Assembly (NCBI GenBank): GCA_003451645.1
Contig: DMER01000149.1
Coordinates: 1 to 9,739 of the forward strand
Direction: 5' to 3'
Source: Alphaproteobacteria bacterium
GTDB taxonomy: Bacteria > Pseudomonadota > Alphaproteobacteria > Micropepsales > Micropepsaceae
Length of the DNA: 9,739 nt
The position numbers and the translations under genes are program-made. Below are positions 1-5,987 of this stretch, piece by piece; position 1 is the stretch's first letter, and each line of letters starts with the position of its first letter. Below the pieces are notes generated by a model. It was given only the letters and a program-made list of their open reading frames with translations. It was not told the origin of the DNA and ran no database searches.

Positions 1-72
1 GCGATCAAACCGCGCCAGAAATCTCGGTTGTTGGAGGTGTCCAGTTACATCTGGTTACGTTTGCAAAGGGCC

Positions 73-101
73 CTTGAACCCCAAAAAAGCGATCCCCATC
101 T
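73..101 (+). promoter_or_regulatory. Sigma-32 (RpoH) heat-shock promoter of the first hsp20 gene
   Basis: A -35 element CTTGAA (73-78) and a -10 element CCCCATCT (94-101) are separated by 15 bases. Both match the classical RpoH consensus (CTTGAA and CCCCATnT) without mismatch. The expected transcription start is near 107-109, which would place the first ROSE-like hairpin at the very 5' end of the message. A 10-base palindrome (66-75) overlaps the -35 element; its meaning is unknown. I see nothing else in bases 1-65. Confidence 0.85.
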
Positions 102-109
102 CCCTGTCT

Positions 110-170
110 GTCCGGATGCCGCAGCGTGGGTCCGGACTAAGGTAACCATCGCTCAAACTGGAGGATGACT
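110..170 (+). promoter_or_regulatory. ROSE-like RNA thermometer in the 5' leader of hsp20
   Basis: Two hairpins fill the leader. Hairpin 1 pairs GTCCGGA (110-116) perfectly with TCCGGAC (131-137) around a 14-base loop. Hairpin 2 pairs 147-150 and 152-154 with 161-167 around a six-base loop (155-160) and leaves G151 bulged. It buries most of the GGAGG Shine-Dalgarno (160-164). The anti-Shine-Dalgarno strand contains UCGCU (149-153), which fits the UYGCU motif of ROSE elements. A bulged G in that motif is known to be needed for melting at high temperature. The element is shorter than the classical multi-hairpin rhizobial ROSE, resembling a minimal version. The pairing is read directly from sequence; thermometer function is inferred from motif, position and the gene controlled. 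Confidence 0.75.
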
Positions 171-644
171 ATGAGAACTGTAGACTTTTCAAACCTTTAC
201 CGCTCGACGGTGGGCTTTGACCGCTTGGCCGGGATGCTGAACACCATGGCCCAATTGGATGGGTCTAGCCCCGCCTACCCGCCCTACAACATCGAGCATC
301 TGGCGGAAAACCAATACCGCGTCACCATGGCCGTCGCAGGCTTCGCTGACAGCGAACTGAGCGTCGAAGTCAAGGAAGGTGTACTGACGATTAGCGGCCG
401 CAAGGCAGAGGCTGAGCGTCAGGCCAATTACCTGCACCAAGGCATTGCCGCGCGCAGTTTTGAGCGGCGTTTCCAACTTGCCGACCATATGGAAATCCAT
501 GGCGCCCGGCTCGAAAACGGCCTCCTGCATGTCGACATTCAGCGGGTGATCCCTGAGGAGAAGAAAGCGCGCCGCATCGCCATCGATGTCGGGTCTGCGC
601 CGTCTCAGAAGCCGATTGATGCGACACCCCTGCGGGTCGCGTAA
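171..644 (+). CDS. Small heat-shock protein, Hsp20/IbpA family (class A-like)
   Basis: ATP-independent cytoplasmic holdase chaperone that binds unfolding proteins in large oligomers and passes them to DnaK/ClpB. The 157-aa product has the rhizobial class A N-terminus (DFSNLYRSTVGFDRL), then YPPYNIE near residues 36-42 opening the alpha-crystallin domain. The domain runs to about 140 and includes the conserved A-x-L-x-N-G-L-L segment (112-119). A C-terminal I-A-I (136-138) can serve as the IxI anchor for oligomerisation. I chose ATG 171 because GGAGG lies six bases upstream; the in-frame ATG at 165 directly abuts GGAGG and is inside the thermometer stem, so it is less likely. The gene has its own sigma-32 promoter and ROSE-like leader. 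It converges with the M15-like gene, sharing a long hairpin. A paralogue lies at 4377-4850. Confidence 0.93.
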   Translation: MRTVDFSNLYRSTVGFDRLAGMLNTMAQLDGSSPAYPPYNIEHLAENQYRVTMAVAGFADSELSVEVKEGVLTISGRKAEAERQANYLHQGIAARSFERRFQLADHMEIHGARLENGLLHVDIQRVIPEEKKARRIAIDVGSAPSQKPIDATPLRVA

Positions 645-656
645 AATGCGCAGCTA

Positions 657-701
657 AGGTGAGGGCGCTCTGGCAATCTCCCGGCCAGGGCGCCTTCACT
701 T
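657..701. terminator. Long bidirectional hairpin between convergent genes
   Basis: Bases 657-674 pair with 684-701 in an essentially continuous 18-bp stem (three G-U pairs) around a nine-base loop. It lies between hsp20 and the convergent M15-like gene and overlaps the last two codons and stop of the latter. No U-tract follows on either strand, so it is not a textbook intrinsic terminator. Position and strength still suggest that it limits read-through or protects the 3' ends of both messages. Confidence 0.55.
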
Positions 702-1367
702 GCGTTCGCGGAATTGCTTTTTCGCAAGCGCCTTATGTAATTCCAGCCGCTCCTTCACCGTGAGCGGACGGCTCAGTTTTGCGCCTGACAAGATGGCCTG
801 CGGATCGAAGCCGCGCTTCAGGCCCTTGCCGCCCAAGGTCCAGTTCCGCACCGGCCCTGAATCCAGATGCAGGAAGTAGGAATTGGGATACCAGCCCACC
901 CCTCCCGCCTTGAGGCCACGGGCAGCCTCTGCCGCCTGCGCAAGCTTGGCGGACAGCGTGATATCGATCGCCCGGCCATGCAGGTGCTGGCTCTTCTCCA
1001 CCACGCCATAGAGCCGGTCGGCAAGTTTCTTGTTGGTCTCGGGCGTGCGAAAGGCGCTCAGCACCGTTGCCCGCTCTTGGCCCACCGCGGCGAGCACCTC
1101 ATGGACAATATCCAGTGTTGCGACCGAAACAGGCCCCGAAACCCCGCTGTGATGATCCCGCAAAAAGACTTGCAAATCGGCCAAGGCGGATGCGATAGGC
1201 CCAAAGGCATCGCGATAAGGGCCGGAAAAGCGCTCTCCCGTGTGCGCATGCCGCAGATCGAGCCGCCGCGGCCCAGGCATGGCCGCTTGAACAGGTAAGG
1301 CGGGCCCTGCGATCAGGCCAGCCGCCAGCAACAGCGCGCGCCGTCTTGTAATCCGCAAGTCCGCCAT
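696..1367 (-). CDS. Exported M15-type metallopeptidase-like protein (DUF882/YcbK family)
   Basis: Predicted periplasmic zinc peptidase-like protein of the DUF882 (Peptidase_M15_2, YcbK) family, related to D-Ala-D-Ala carboxypeptidases and likely acting on murein; the substrate is not known from sequence. The N-terminus has a twin-arginine-like motif (ITRRRALLLAAG, 6-17) and a hydrophobic stretch ending in VQA-AM (cleavage near residue 28), so Tat or Sec export is expected. The M15 motif SxHxxGxAxD is intact at 126-135 (zinc ligands H128 and D135), and the third ligand is H167 in FLHLDSG. The 223-aa length is normal for an exported DUF882 protein. The only plausible start is ATG at 1367; no strong Shine-Dalgarno precedes it. 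It begins 31 bases after the stop of the acyl-CoA ligase/GNAT gene and is probably cotranscribed with it. Confidence 0.87.
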   Translation of the reverse strand: MADLRITRRRALLLAAGLIAGPALPVQAAMPGPRRLDLRHAHTGERFSGPYRDAFGPIASALADLQVFLRDHHSGVSGPVSVATLDIVHEVLAAVGQERATVLSAFRTPETNKKLADRLYGVVEKSQHLHGRAIDITLSAKLAQAAEAARGLKAGGVGWYPNSYFLHLDSGPVRNWTLGGKGLKRGFDPQAILSGAKLSRPLTVKERLELHKALAKKQFRERK

Positions 1368-1398
1368 GGCTTGAGGATGCGCTGCGAACTGCTTGCCG

Positions 1399-4077
1399 TC
1401 AAACGCTCAGCGCCACCTCGACAACGCCGGGCTCACCCGGCAAAAAGCTCTCTTTGAAGCCCATCTTTTCACACAGCGAGCGCATGCGCTTATTCTCAGC
1501 CAGGACGTCGCCGAAGACCTCCTTGATGCCGCGCGAACGGGCGTAATCGAGGATCACATTCATGAGCGCGCGGCCCAGGCCCTGGCCTTTGAGGTCACTG
1601 CGCACAATGACGGAATACTCCGCCCTGGCAAAATCGGGATCGCTCGATAACCTTACGACGCCGGCCCCCAGGTCCTCGGCATCAAAGGCCACAAAGGCCA
1701 TCTCCCGGTCATAGTCGATTTGGCTCAAGCGTTTAGCCATTGCCTCCGGCAACGCTTTCAAGGCCGAGAAAAACCGCATCCGGATATCCTGCGGATCGCC
1801 GGCGGCCACCATGGCTTGCAGCTCTGGCGCGTCTTCCGGGCGAATGGGCCGCAAGGTATAGACCGCCCCGCGCCCGTCGCGGCAATGCATGGCGAGTTCT
1901 GCAGGATAAGGGCGAATGGCAAAGCGCTCGGTGCCCGCAGCCTTGGGCTGCGCCACACGGATGCGCGCATCAAGTGCCACCACACCACTTTGATCCGCCC
2001 AAAGAGGATTAATGTCCAATTCCACAATCTGCGGAAAGTCGGCCGCCAAATCCTGCAGCGCCAGCAAGACGTCGCCGATCGCCTCGATATTGGCCGCTGG
2101 ACGGCCGCGATACCCGGCGAGCAGCTTGGACACGCGCGTGCGCCCGATCAGCTCTTGCGCCAAATGCGGATTGAGCGGCGGCAATGCAATCGCCTTGTCG
2201 CGCAAAACCTCAACTGCGGTTCCTCCTTGTCCGAACAGGATGACCGGACCAAAGACGGCATCTTCGACAATCCCGCAAATAAGCTCATGCGCGCCCGGCC
2301 GCTGCGCCATGGCCTGCACGGTAAAGCCTTCGATTTTGGCGGAGGGCACACGAGTGCGAACGTGCTGCTCCATCACCCGCGCGGCATCTCGCACGGCCTC
2401 GGCGTCCCGCAGGTTGAGCTTGACCCCGCCCACATCGGTCTTGTGCGTGATGTCGGGCGAGAGGATCTTGATCGCCGCTGGAAAACCGAGGCGGGTGGCC
2501 GCCGCAGCGGCTGATTCAGCATCGTGCGCAATCAGCGTTTCCACAACCGGCACGCCATAGGCCTTGAGCACAGTTTTCGCCTCAACCTCATTGAGCCATT
2601 CGCGCCCTTCGAGCAACGTAGCCTCGACAATCTTTTGAGCCAGCGCTCTGTCATGAGGCACCTCTGGTCGCGCGGCGGGCGTTTGCATCAACAAGGCCTG
2701 GTTGCGCTCAAAGCGCAGAAGATGGCTCATGGCGCGCACAGCGTTTTCCGGCGCATCGTAATGGGGAATTTGCGACGCAGAAAGGCGTTCCTGAGCCCCT
2801 CGGCCCTTAGCTTGCCCCATCCAGGATGCAAACACGGCGGGCTTATGGTGTCCTGCTTGGCGGTGCGCATCATAGGCGCTCGCCACTGCTTCAGCTGCCT
2901 CGCCACTATCTGCCGTTGCGACTGGACAATTCAGAACCAGCAAAACGTCGACGCCGCCATCAGTGAGGAGCGCCTCCATTGCCGCGCGATAGCGTGAACC
3001 CGGCGCATCGCCAATGATGTCAACTGGGTTCGAATGGCTCCAAGTTGCGGGCAGGGCCTTGTTGAGTGCCTCCATTGTGGCAGGCGACAGTGCGGCGAGC
3101 CGCCCGCCCTCATCAATCAGCTGATCGACGCTCAGCACGCCGAGGCCGCCGCCATTGGTTAAGATCGCAACGCGGTCTCCGGGAAGGCGGCGGGTGTGGG
3201 CCAGTGTCGCTGCCGCATCGAACAATTCCTCGATCGACTGCACGCGCAAAAGGCCTGCACGCCTGAACGCTGCATCAAACACTTCGTCCGAGCCCGCAAG
3301 CGCACCCGTATGCGAGGCGGCGGCTTTGGCGCCCTCAGCGTGACGGCCTGATTTGATGAGGATGACAGGCTTTACGCGTGCAGCACGCCGGGCGGCTGAC
3401 AAGAATTTGCGCGCATGCGTGACCGACTCCAGATAGCATAAGATCGCTTCGGCCTTGGGCTCGGTCGCCAGGTAATCGAGCATGTCGCCCGTATCGACAT
3501 CCGCCATGCCGCCCAGAGAAATCAGATGTGAGAATCCAATGCCCCGCCCGTGGGCCCAATCCAGCATTGCAGTGAGCATCGCCCCGGATTGGGTTAAAAG
3601 CGCTATGGGCCCGGATTTGGGGAGCAGATGCGCAAAACTCGCATTGACGCCCATCGGCGGCGAGATGACACCAACGCAATTAGGGCCAACAATCCGCAGA
3701 TAATGCGGCTTGGCTGCTTGCAGCGCTTGCGCCTGAAGAGCGAGGCCTTGCGCACCAATTTCTCCAAATCCAGCAGTAATCACAACGGCGGCTCTGGCAC
3801 CCGCGCTGCCCAATTGCGCGATCAGCCCAGGGATCGTCGCAGGCGGGGTTGCGATCACGGCCAGGTCGGGTGGCTTGGGAAGCGCTTGGATTGTCGGAAA
3901 GGCAAGCGTCGAGTGCAATGACGGCGCATCGGGATGCACGAACATCACTGGGCCGTCATAACCACCATGAAGCAGGTTACGCGCAAGAACATCGCCGACG
4001 CTGTTGGGCTTGCGGCTTCCACCAATGAGAACAATCGAGCGGGGATGAAAGACGGCATCGAGATTTTTGATCGACAT
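1399..4077 (-). CDS. ADP-forming acyl-CoA ligase / GNAT acetyltransferase fusion (Pat/YfiQ-like)
   Basis: Cytoplasmic protein of 892 aa with the domain order of bacterial protein lysine acetyltransferases (Pat, YfiQ/Pka). These typically acetylate and silence acetyl-CoA synthetase, with the ligase part sensing acetyl-CoA. A CoA-binding Rossmann domain (about 8-135; IGGSRKPNSVG near 18-28) is followed by a succinyl-CoA-ligase-like region (about 150-460), an ATP-grasp domain (about 475-705, with ELDINPL at 686-692) and a C-terminal GNAT domain (about 738-890, acetyl-CoA loop KGQGLGRA at 830-837). The catalytic histidines of true ADP-forming acetyl-CoA synthetases appear present: H256 in SHTGALAGSD and H545 in DITHKTDVGG. 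It may therefore also make acyl-CoA and ATP from acyl-phosphate-type chemistry rather than only sense CoA esters. ATG 4077 has AGGAG nine bases upstream. It diverges from the second hsp20 gene and probably shares an operon with the downstream M15-like gene. Confidence 0.92.
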   Translation of the reverse strand: MSIKNLDAVFHPRSIVLIGGSRKPNSVGDVLARNLLHGGYDGPVMFVHPDAPSLHSTLAFPTIQALPKPPDLAVIATPPATIPGLIAQLGSAGARAAVVITAGFGEIGAQGLALQAQALQAAKPHYLRIVGPNCVGVISPPMGVNASFAHLLPKSGPIALLTQSGAMLTAMLDWAHGRGIGFSHLISLGGMADVDTGDMLDYLATEPKAEAILCYLESVTHARKFLSAARRAARVKPVILIKSGRHAEGAKAAASHTGALAGSDEVFDAAFRRAGLLRVQSIEELFDAAATLAHTRRLPGDRVAILTNGGGLGVLSVDQLIDEGGRLAALSPATMEALNKALPATWSHSNPVDIIGDAPGSRYRAAMEALLTDGGVDVLLVLNCPVATADSGEAAEAVASAYDAHRQAGHHKPAVFASWMGQAKGRGAQERLSASQIPHYDAPENAVRAMSHLLRFERNQALLMQTPAARPEVPHDRALAQKIVEATLLEGREWLNEVEAKTVLKAYGVPVVETLIAHDAESAAAAATRLGFPAAIKILSPDITHKTDVGGVKLNLRDAEAVRDAARVMEQHVRTRVPSAKIEGFTVQAMAQRPGAHELICGIVEDAVFGPVILFGQGGTAVEVLRDKAIALPPLNPHLAQELIGRTRVSKLLAGYRGRPAANIEAIGDVLLALQDLAADFPQIVELDINPLWADQSGVVALDARIRVAQPKAAGTERFAIRPYPAELAMHCRDGRGAVYTLRPIRPEDAPELQAMVAAGDPQDIRMRFFSALKALPEAMAKRLSQIDYDREMAFVAFDAEDLGAGVVRLSSDPDFARAEYSVIVRSDLKGQGLGRALMNVILDYARSRGIKEVFGDVLAENKRMRSLCEKMGFKESFLPGEPGVVEVALSV

Positions 4078-4241
4078 CGCGTGCGTCTCCTAAAACAAGG
4101 GATGAAACAATCAAGGCGGGCAGCATTCGCAGAGGCACTTTCCGGGATGCGCCCGGCAATGGTCACAAGGGTACGCGAGAGGCTGCTTTAGGCATATGGG
4201 AGGTGTTCGCCGCCATAAACAGCGCCAAGCGAATTTCTGAG

Positions 4242-4255
4242 TTGATCCACGTCAA
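4242..4255. promoter_or_regulatory. FNR/FixK-type binding site
   Basis: TTGATCCACGTCAA fits the alphaproteobacterial FNR/FnrL/FixK consensus TTGAY-N4-RTCAA at every defined position. It lies in the 299-base divergent region, centred about 47 bases before the predicted sigma-32 start of hsp20 and 165 bases upstream of the acetyltransferase start codon. This is slightly off the classical -41.5 position for the sigma-32 start, but would fit a second start near 4290. The box suggests induction at low oxygen. The rest of the divergent region shows only a small 5-bp hairpin (4142-4156) and no convincing leftward promoter. Confidence 0.6.
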
Positions 4256-4260
4256 AAACC

Positions 4261-4289
4261 CTTCAAAACGCCACGTCTGTTTCCCATCT
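4261..4289 (+). promoter_or_regulatory. Sigma-32 (RpoH) promoter of the second hsp20 gene
   Basis: A -35 element CTTCAA (4261-4266; one mismatch to CTTGAA) and a -10 element TCCCATCT (4282-4289; one mismatch to CCCCATCT) are separated by 15 bases, the same spacing as the first hsp20 promoter. The start would be near 4296, giving a leader of about 80 bases. The FNR/FixK-type box ends six bases upstream. Confidence 0.7.
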
Positions 4290-4295
4290 GCACGG

Positions 4296-4376
4296 CATCG
4301 CACCAGTCTGCCCCTTTTCAATGTCGGGCAAGCTGGCAGCGGCACAGAAACCAGCCACAGAAAGGAGACATTAGCG
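4296..4376 (+). promoter_or_regulatory. hsp20 leader with possible weak Shine-Dalgarno-masking fold
   Basis: The leader lacks the UYGCU motif of ROSE elements. CCUUU (4313-4317) can pair with AAAGG (4361-4365) over part of the AGGAG Shine-Dalgarno, enclosing a GCUGG/CCAGC hairpin (4332-4336 with 4351-4355). An eight-base direct repeat, CACAGAAA, occurs at 4343 and 4356. The five-pair closing helix is weak, so a second thermosensor is only a possibility. Confidence 0.2.
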
Positions 4377-4850
4377 ATGCCTACGCTCGTTCCGTTTTCA
4401 TGGGGCACAGACCTGGCCCAGCGCAGAAACGAAGACCCCTTCTCTGCCCTGCAAAACGAAGTCAACCGTATTTTCGATGGGTTTAGCCGGCTGACCGGCG
4501 GGCAGGAGCTGACCCTCACAGCACCGCGCCTGGATGTCGCAGAAACGGCGGAGGCGTTTGAGATTCACGCAGAATTGCCCGGCCTCTCTGAAAAAGAGGT
4601 TGAATTGTCGATTGCTGGCGATGTCCTCACGATCAAGGGCGAAAAGCAATCCGCGCGTGATGACAAAACCAAGGACTATCACCTCACCGAACGCAGATAC
4701 GGCGCCTTCTCGCGCTCGATCCGCTTGCCCTTTACGATTGACACCGACACCGCAAAGGCCTCGTTCGAGAAGGGCGTCCTGACAGTGGTGATCCCCAAGC
4801 CCAAAGAACAACGGGCGAAATCTTCGCGTATCCCGATCAGCGCTAACTAA
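4377..4850 (+). CDS. Small heat-shock protein, Hsp20/alpha-crystallin family
   Basis: Second ATP-independent holdase chaperone in the window, 157 aa. The alpha-crystallin domain spans about residues 49-141: it opens with PRLDVAETAEAFEIHAELPG and ends with the conserved A-x-x-x-x-G-V-L-T-V-x-I-P-K stretch (128-141). The C-terminal RIPIS (151-155) carries an IPI oligomerisation anchor. The sequence is clearly different from the first Hsp20 and resembles the other common proteobacterial sHSP class (PFSALQNEVNRIFDGF N-terminus), so it is a divergent paralogue, not a recent duplicate. ATG 4377 is chosen because AGGAG sits nine bases upstream. The longer in-frame reading from 4203 would translate the promoter and is rejected. 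Transcription is likely driven by the sigma-32 promoter, with possible FNR/FixK input, and ends at the terminator at 4873-4906. Confidence 0.93.
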   Translation: MPTLVPFSWGTDLAQRRNEDPFSALQNEVNRIFDGFSRLTGGQELTLTAPRLDVAETAEAFEIHAELPGLSEKEVELSIAGDVLTIKGEKQSARDDKTKDYHLTERRYGAFSRSIRLPFTIDTDTAKASFEKGVLTVVIPKPKEQRAKSSRIPISAN

Positions 4851-4872
4851 GCCTGAAAACAGGACGCGCACC

Positions 4873-4906
4873 GGCAGGGCTTGGCGCTGTCAAGCCCTTG
4901 CCTTTT
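4873..4906 (+). terminator. Intrinsic terminator after the second hsp20 gene
   Basis: GGCAGGGCTTG (4873-4883) pairs with CAAGCCC-T-TGCC (4891-4902, one bulged T) around a seven-base loop. TTTT (4903-4906) follows directly. This is a standard rho-independent terminator 22 bases after the hsp20 stop and isolates the downstream hydrolase gene. Confidence 0.85.
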
Positions 4907-4931
4907 GTGACAGCCTCAGTGCATATCCGCC

Positions 4932-4960
4932 TTGGAATTAAGGGTTCTTTGAGGTATCGT
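4932..4960 (+). promoter_or_regulatory. Possible sigma-70-type promoter of the hydrolase gene
   Basis: TTGGAA (4932-4937) and TATCGT (4955-4960) are 17 bases apart, each matching four of six consensus positions. A start near 4967 would lie downstream of the TTG at 4966 and so supports translation from ATG 5047. The match is modest. Confidence 0.3.
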
Positions 4961-5046
4961 TCTTCTTGGCGGGGCCTTCGGCATGCGTTTTATGTGCCGG
5001 GCTGGCGTTGGGGGGCCAACGGTACGCTGCGCGGGATGAGTACAGT

Positions 5047-5973
5047 ATGATTAATTGGCCGCGTTCGATGATGCGCCGTCCGGCAATAGCCAGGCGAGGT
5101 TCGGATTTCGATCCGGCCGCATCAGTCGAAGACCATCGCAAGGCGCTCAATGGATATTGGTCTGGCTTTGGACCGATCCTTCGGGGAACTGAGGTTTCTC
5201 CGGTTCTCATTTCATCGATGCGCGGGGAATGGGTCATTCCTGATGGCGCGGCAGCGCGCAGGGTCATTCTCTATTTTCACGGCGGCGGCTTTATTGCGGG
5301 TTCGCCCGAGGGCCACAGGCCGTTTGTGGCGCGTCTCGCGCAGGCCTCTGGCGCGCGGATTCTTGTCCCGCAATACAGGCTTGCCCCTGAACATCCCTAT
5401 CCGGCCGCCTTGCGTGATGCTGCAGACGCCTATCGCTGGCTGCTCAGCCAGGGATTGCTGCCGCAGCATGTGATTTTCGCGGGCGACGGCTCTGGCGGCG
5501 GCTTGGCTTTGGCCACGCTCTTGGCACTTCGGAACGCTGGCCTGCCACTGCCGGCAGCGGCCGTTTGCTTCTCTCCCTGGGCGGATTTGACCATGTCCGG
5601 CTGGTCTATGCTCAAGAACAGCAAGTCCGACGACACATTAAGCTGGGAAATCTTGGGCGTCTGCGCGCGGCACTATTTGCGCGGCACATCACCGGCCGAC
5701 CCCTTCGCCTCGCCGATTTACGGCGATTACCGCGGCCTTCCGCCGCTGATGATCCACGCTGGCAGCCTTGAGGTCCTGAAGGACGATGCGAGCAGGATCG
5801 GCGAGCGTGCGGCCGCCGCGAGCGTGAATGTGAATGTGGAGGTCTATGAAGGGATGCCGCACTTCTTCCAGGCAATTCCCGACCTTTCAGAGGCGAAAGT
5901 CTCACTGACACGCTCAGCGTCCTTCATCAAGGCACGCACGCCAGACATGATGATCCGCCGCGCGGCGCAATAA
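5047..5973 (+). CDS. Alpha/beta hydrolase, hormone-sensitive-lipase (HSL) type
   Basis: Probable cytoplasmic esterase/lipase-like enzyme, 308 aa from ATG 5047; the substrate is unknown. The HSL oxyanion motif is intact as HGGGFIAGSPEGHR (from residue 78), followed by the typical YRLAPEHPYPAAL block (about 110-122). The catalytic acid region is GSLEVLKDDA, with E242 where the family has Asp or Glu. The catalytic His is H272 in GMPHFFQ. The nucleophile elbow is odd: FAGDGSGGGLA (144-154) replaces the usual GDSAGG, so the normal Ser position is Gly148 and Ser149 is one residue later. It could be a subfamily using a shifted Ser, or an enzyme with changed or lost esterase activity. The start is uncertain: an in-frame TTG at 4966 would add 27 residues lacking family similarity. 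It stands alone between a terminator and a convergent gene whose stop is 14 bases away. Confidence 0.85.
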   Translation: MINWPRSMMRRPAIARRGSDFDPAASVEDHRKALNGYWSGFGPILRGTEVSPVLISSMRGEWVIPDGAAARRVILYFHGGGFIAGSPEGHRPFVARLAQASGARILVPQYRLAPEHPYPAALRDAADAYRWLLSQGLLPQHVIFAGDGSGGGLALATLLALRNAGLPLPAAAVCFSPWADLTMSGWSMLKNSKSDDTLSWEILGVCARHYLRGTSPADPFASPIYGDYRGLPPLMIHAGSLEVLKDDASRIGERAAAASVNVNVEVYEGMPHFFQAIPDLSEAKVSLTRSASFIKARTPDMMIRRAAQ

Positions 5974-5987
5974 GATGCCGTAGGCCC

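Noticed and set aside
1..168. An open frame on the + strand from the window edge to a stop at 166-168, which could be the 3' end of an upstream gene.
   Set aside because: The residues resemble no family, and the frame runs across a perfect sigma-32 promoter and the ROSE-like hairpins, which explain this stretch better.
1720..2514. Long + strand open frame (264 codons) opposite the acyl-CoA ligase/GNAT gene.
   Set aside because: It lies wholly within a strongly supported gene on the other strand, and its product shows no family similarity; it reflects high GC.
4102..4119. Possible second FNR-type site before the acetyltransferase gene (TTGAT on the minus strand).
   Set aside because: Only one half-site fits; the partner half at the required spacing is TCATC, not RTCAA.
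4203..4376. In-frame 58-residue N-terminal extension of the second Hsp20.
   Set aside because: It would translate the FNR box, the sigma-32 promoter and the leader. ATG 4377 has a good Shine-Dalgarno and gives a normal-length sHSP.
4934..4961. Possible EcfG (general stress sigma) promoter, GGAAT then CGTT, before the hydrolase gene.
   Set aside because: The first element has a mismatch (GGAAT for GGAAC) and the 19-base spacer is longer than the usual 16-17.
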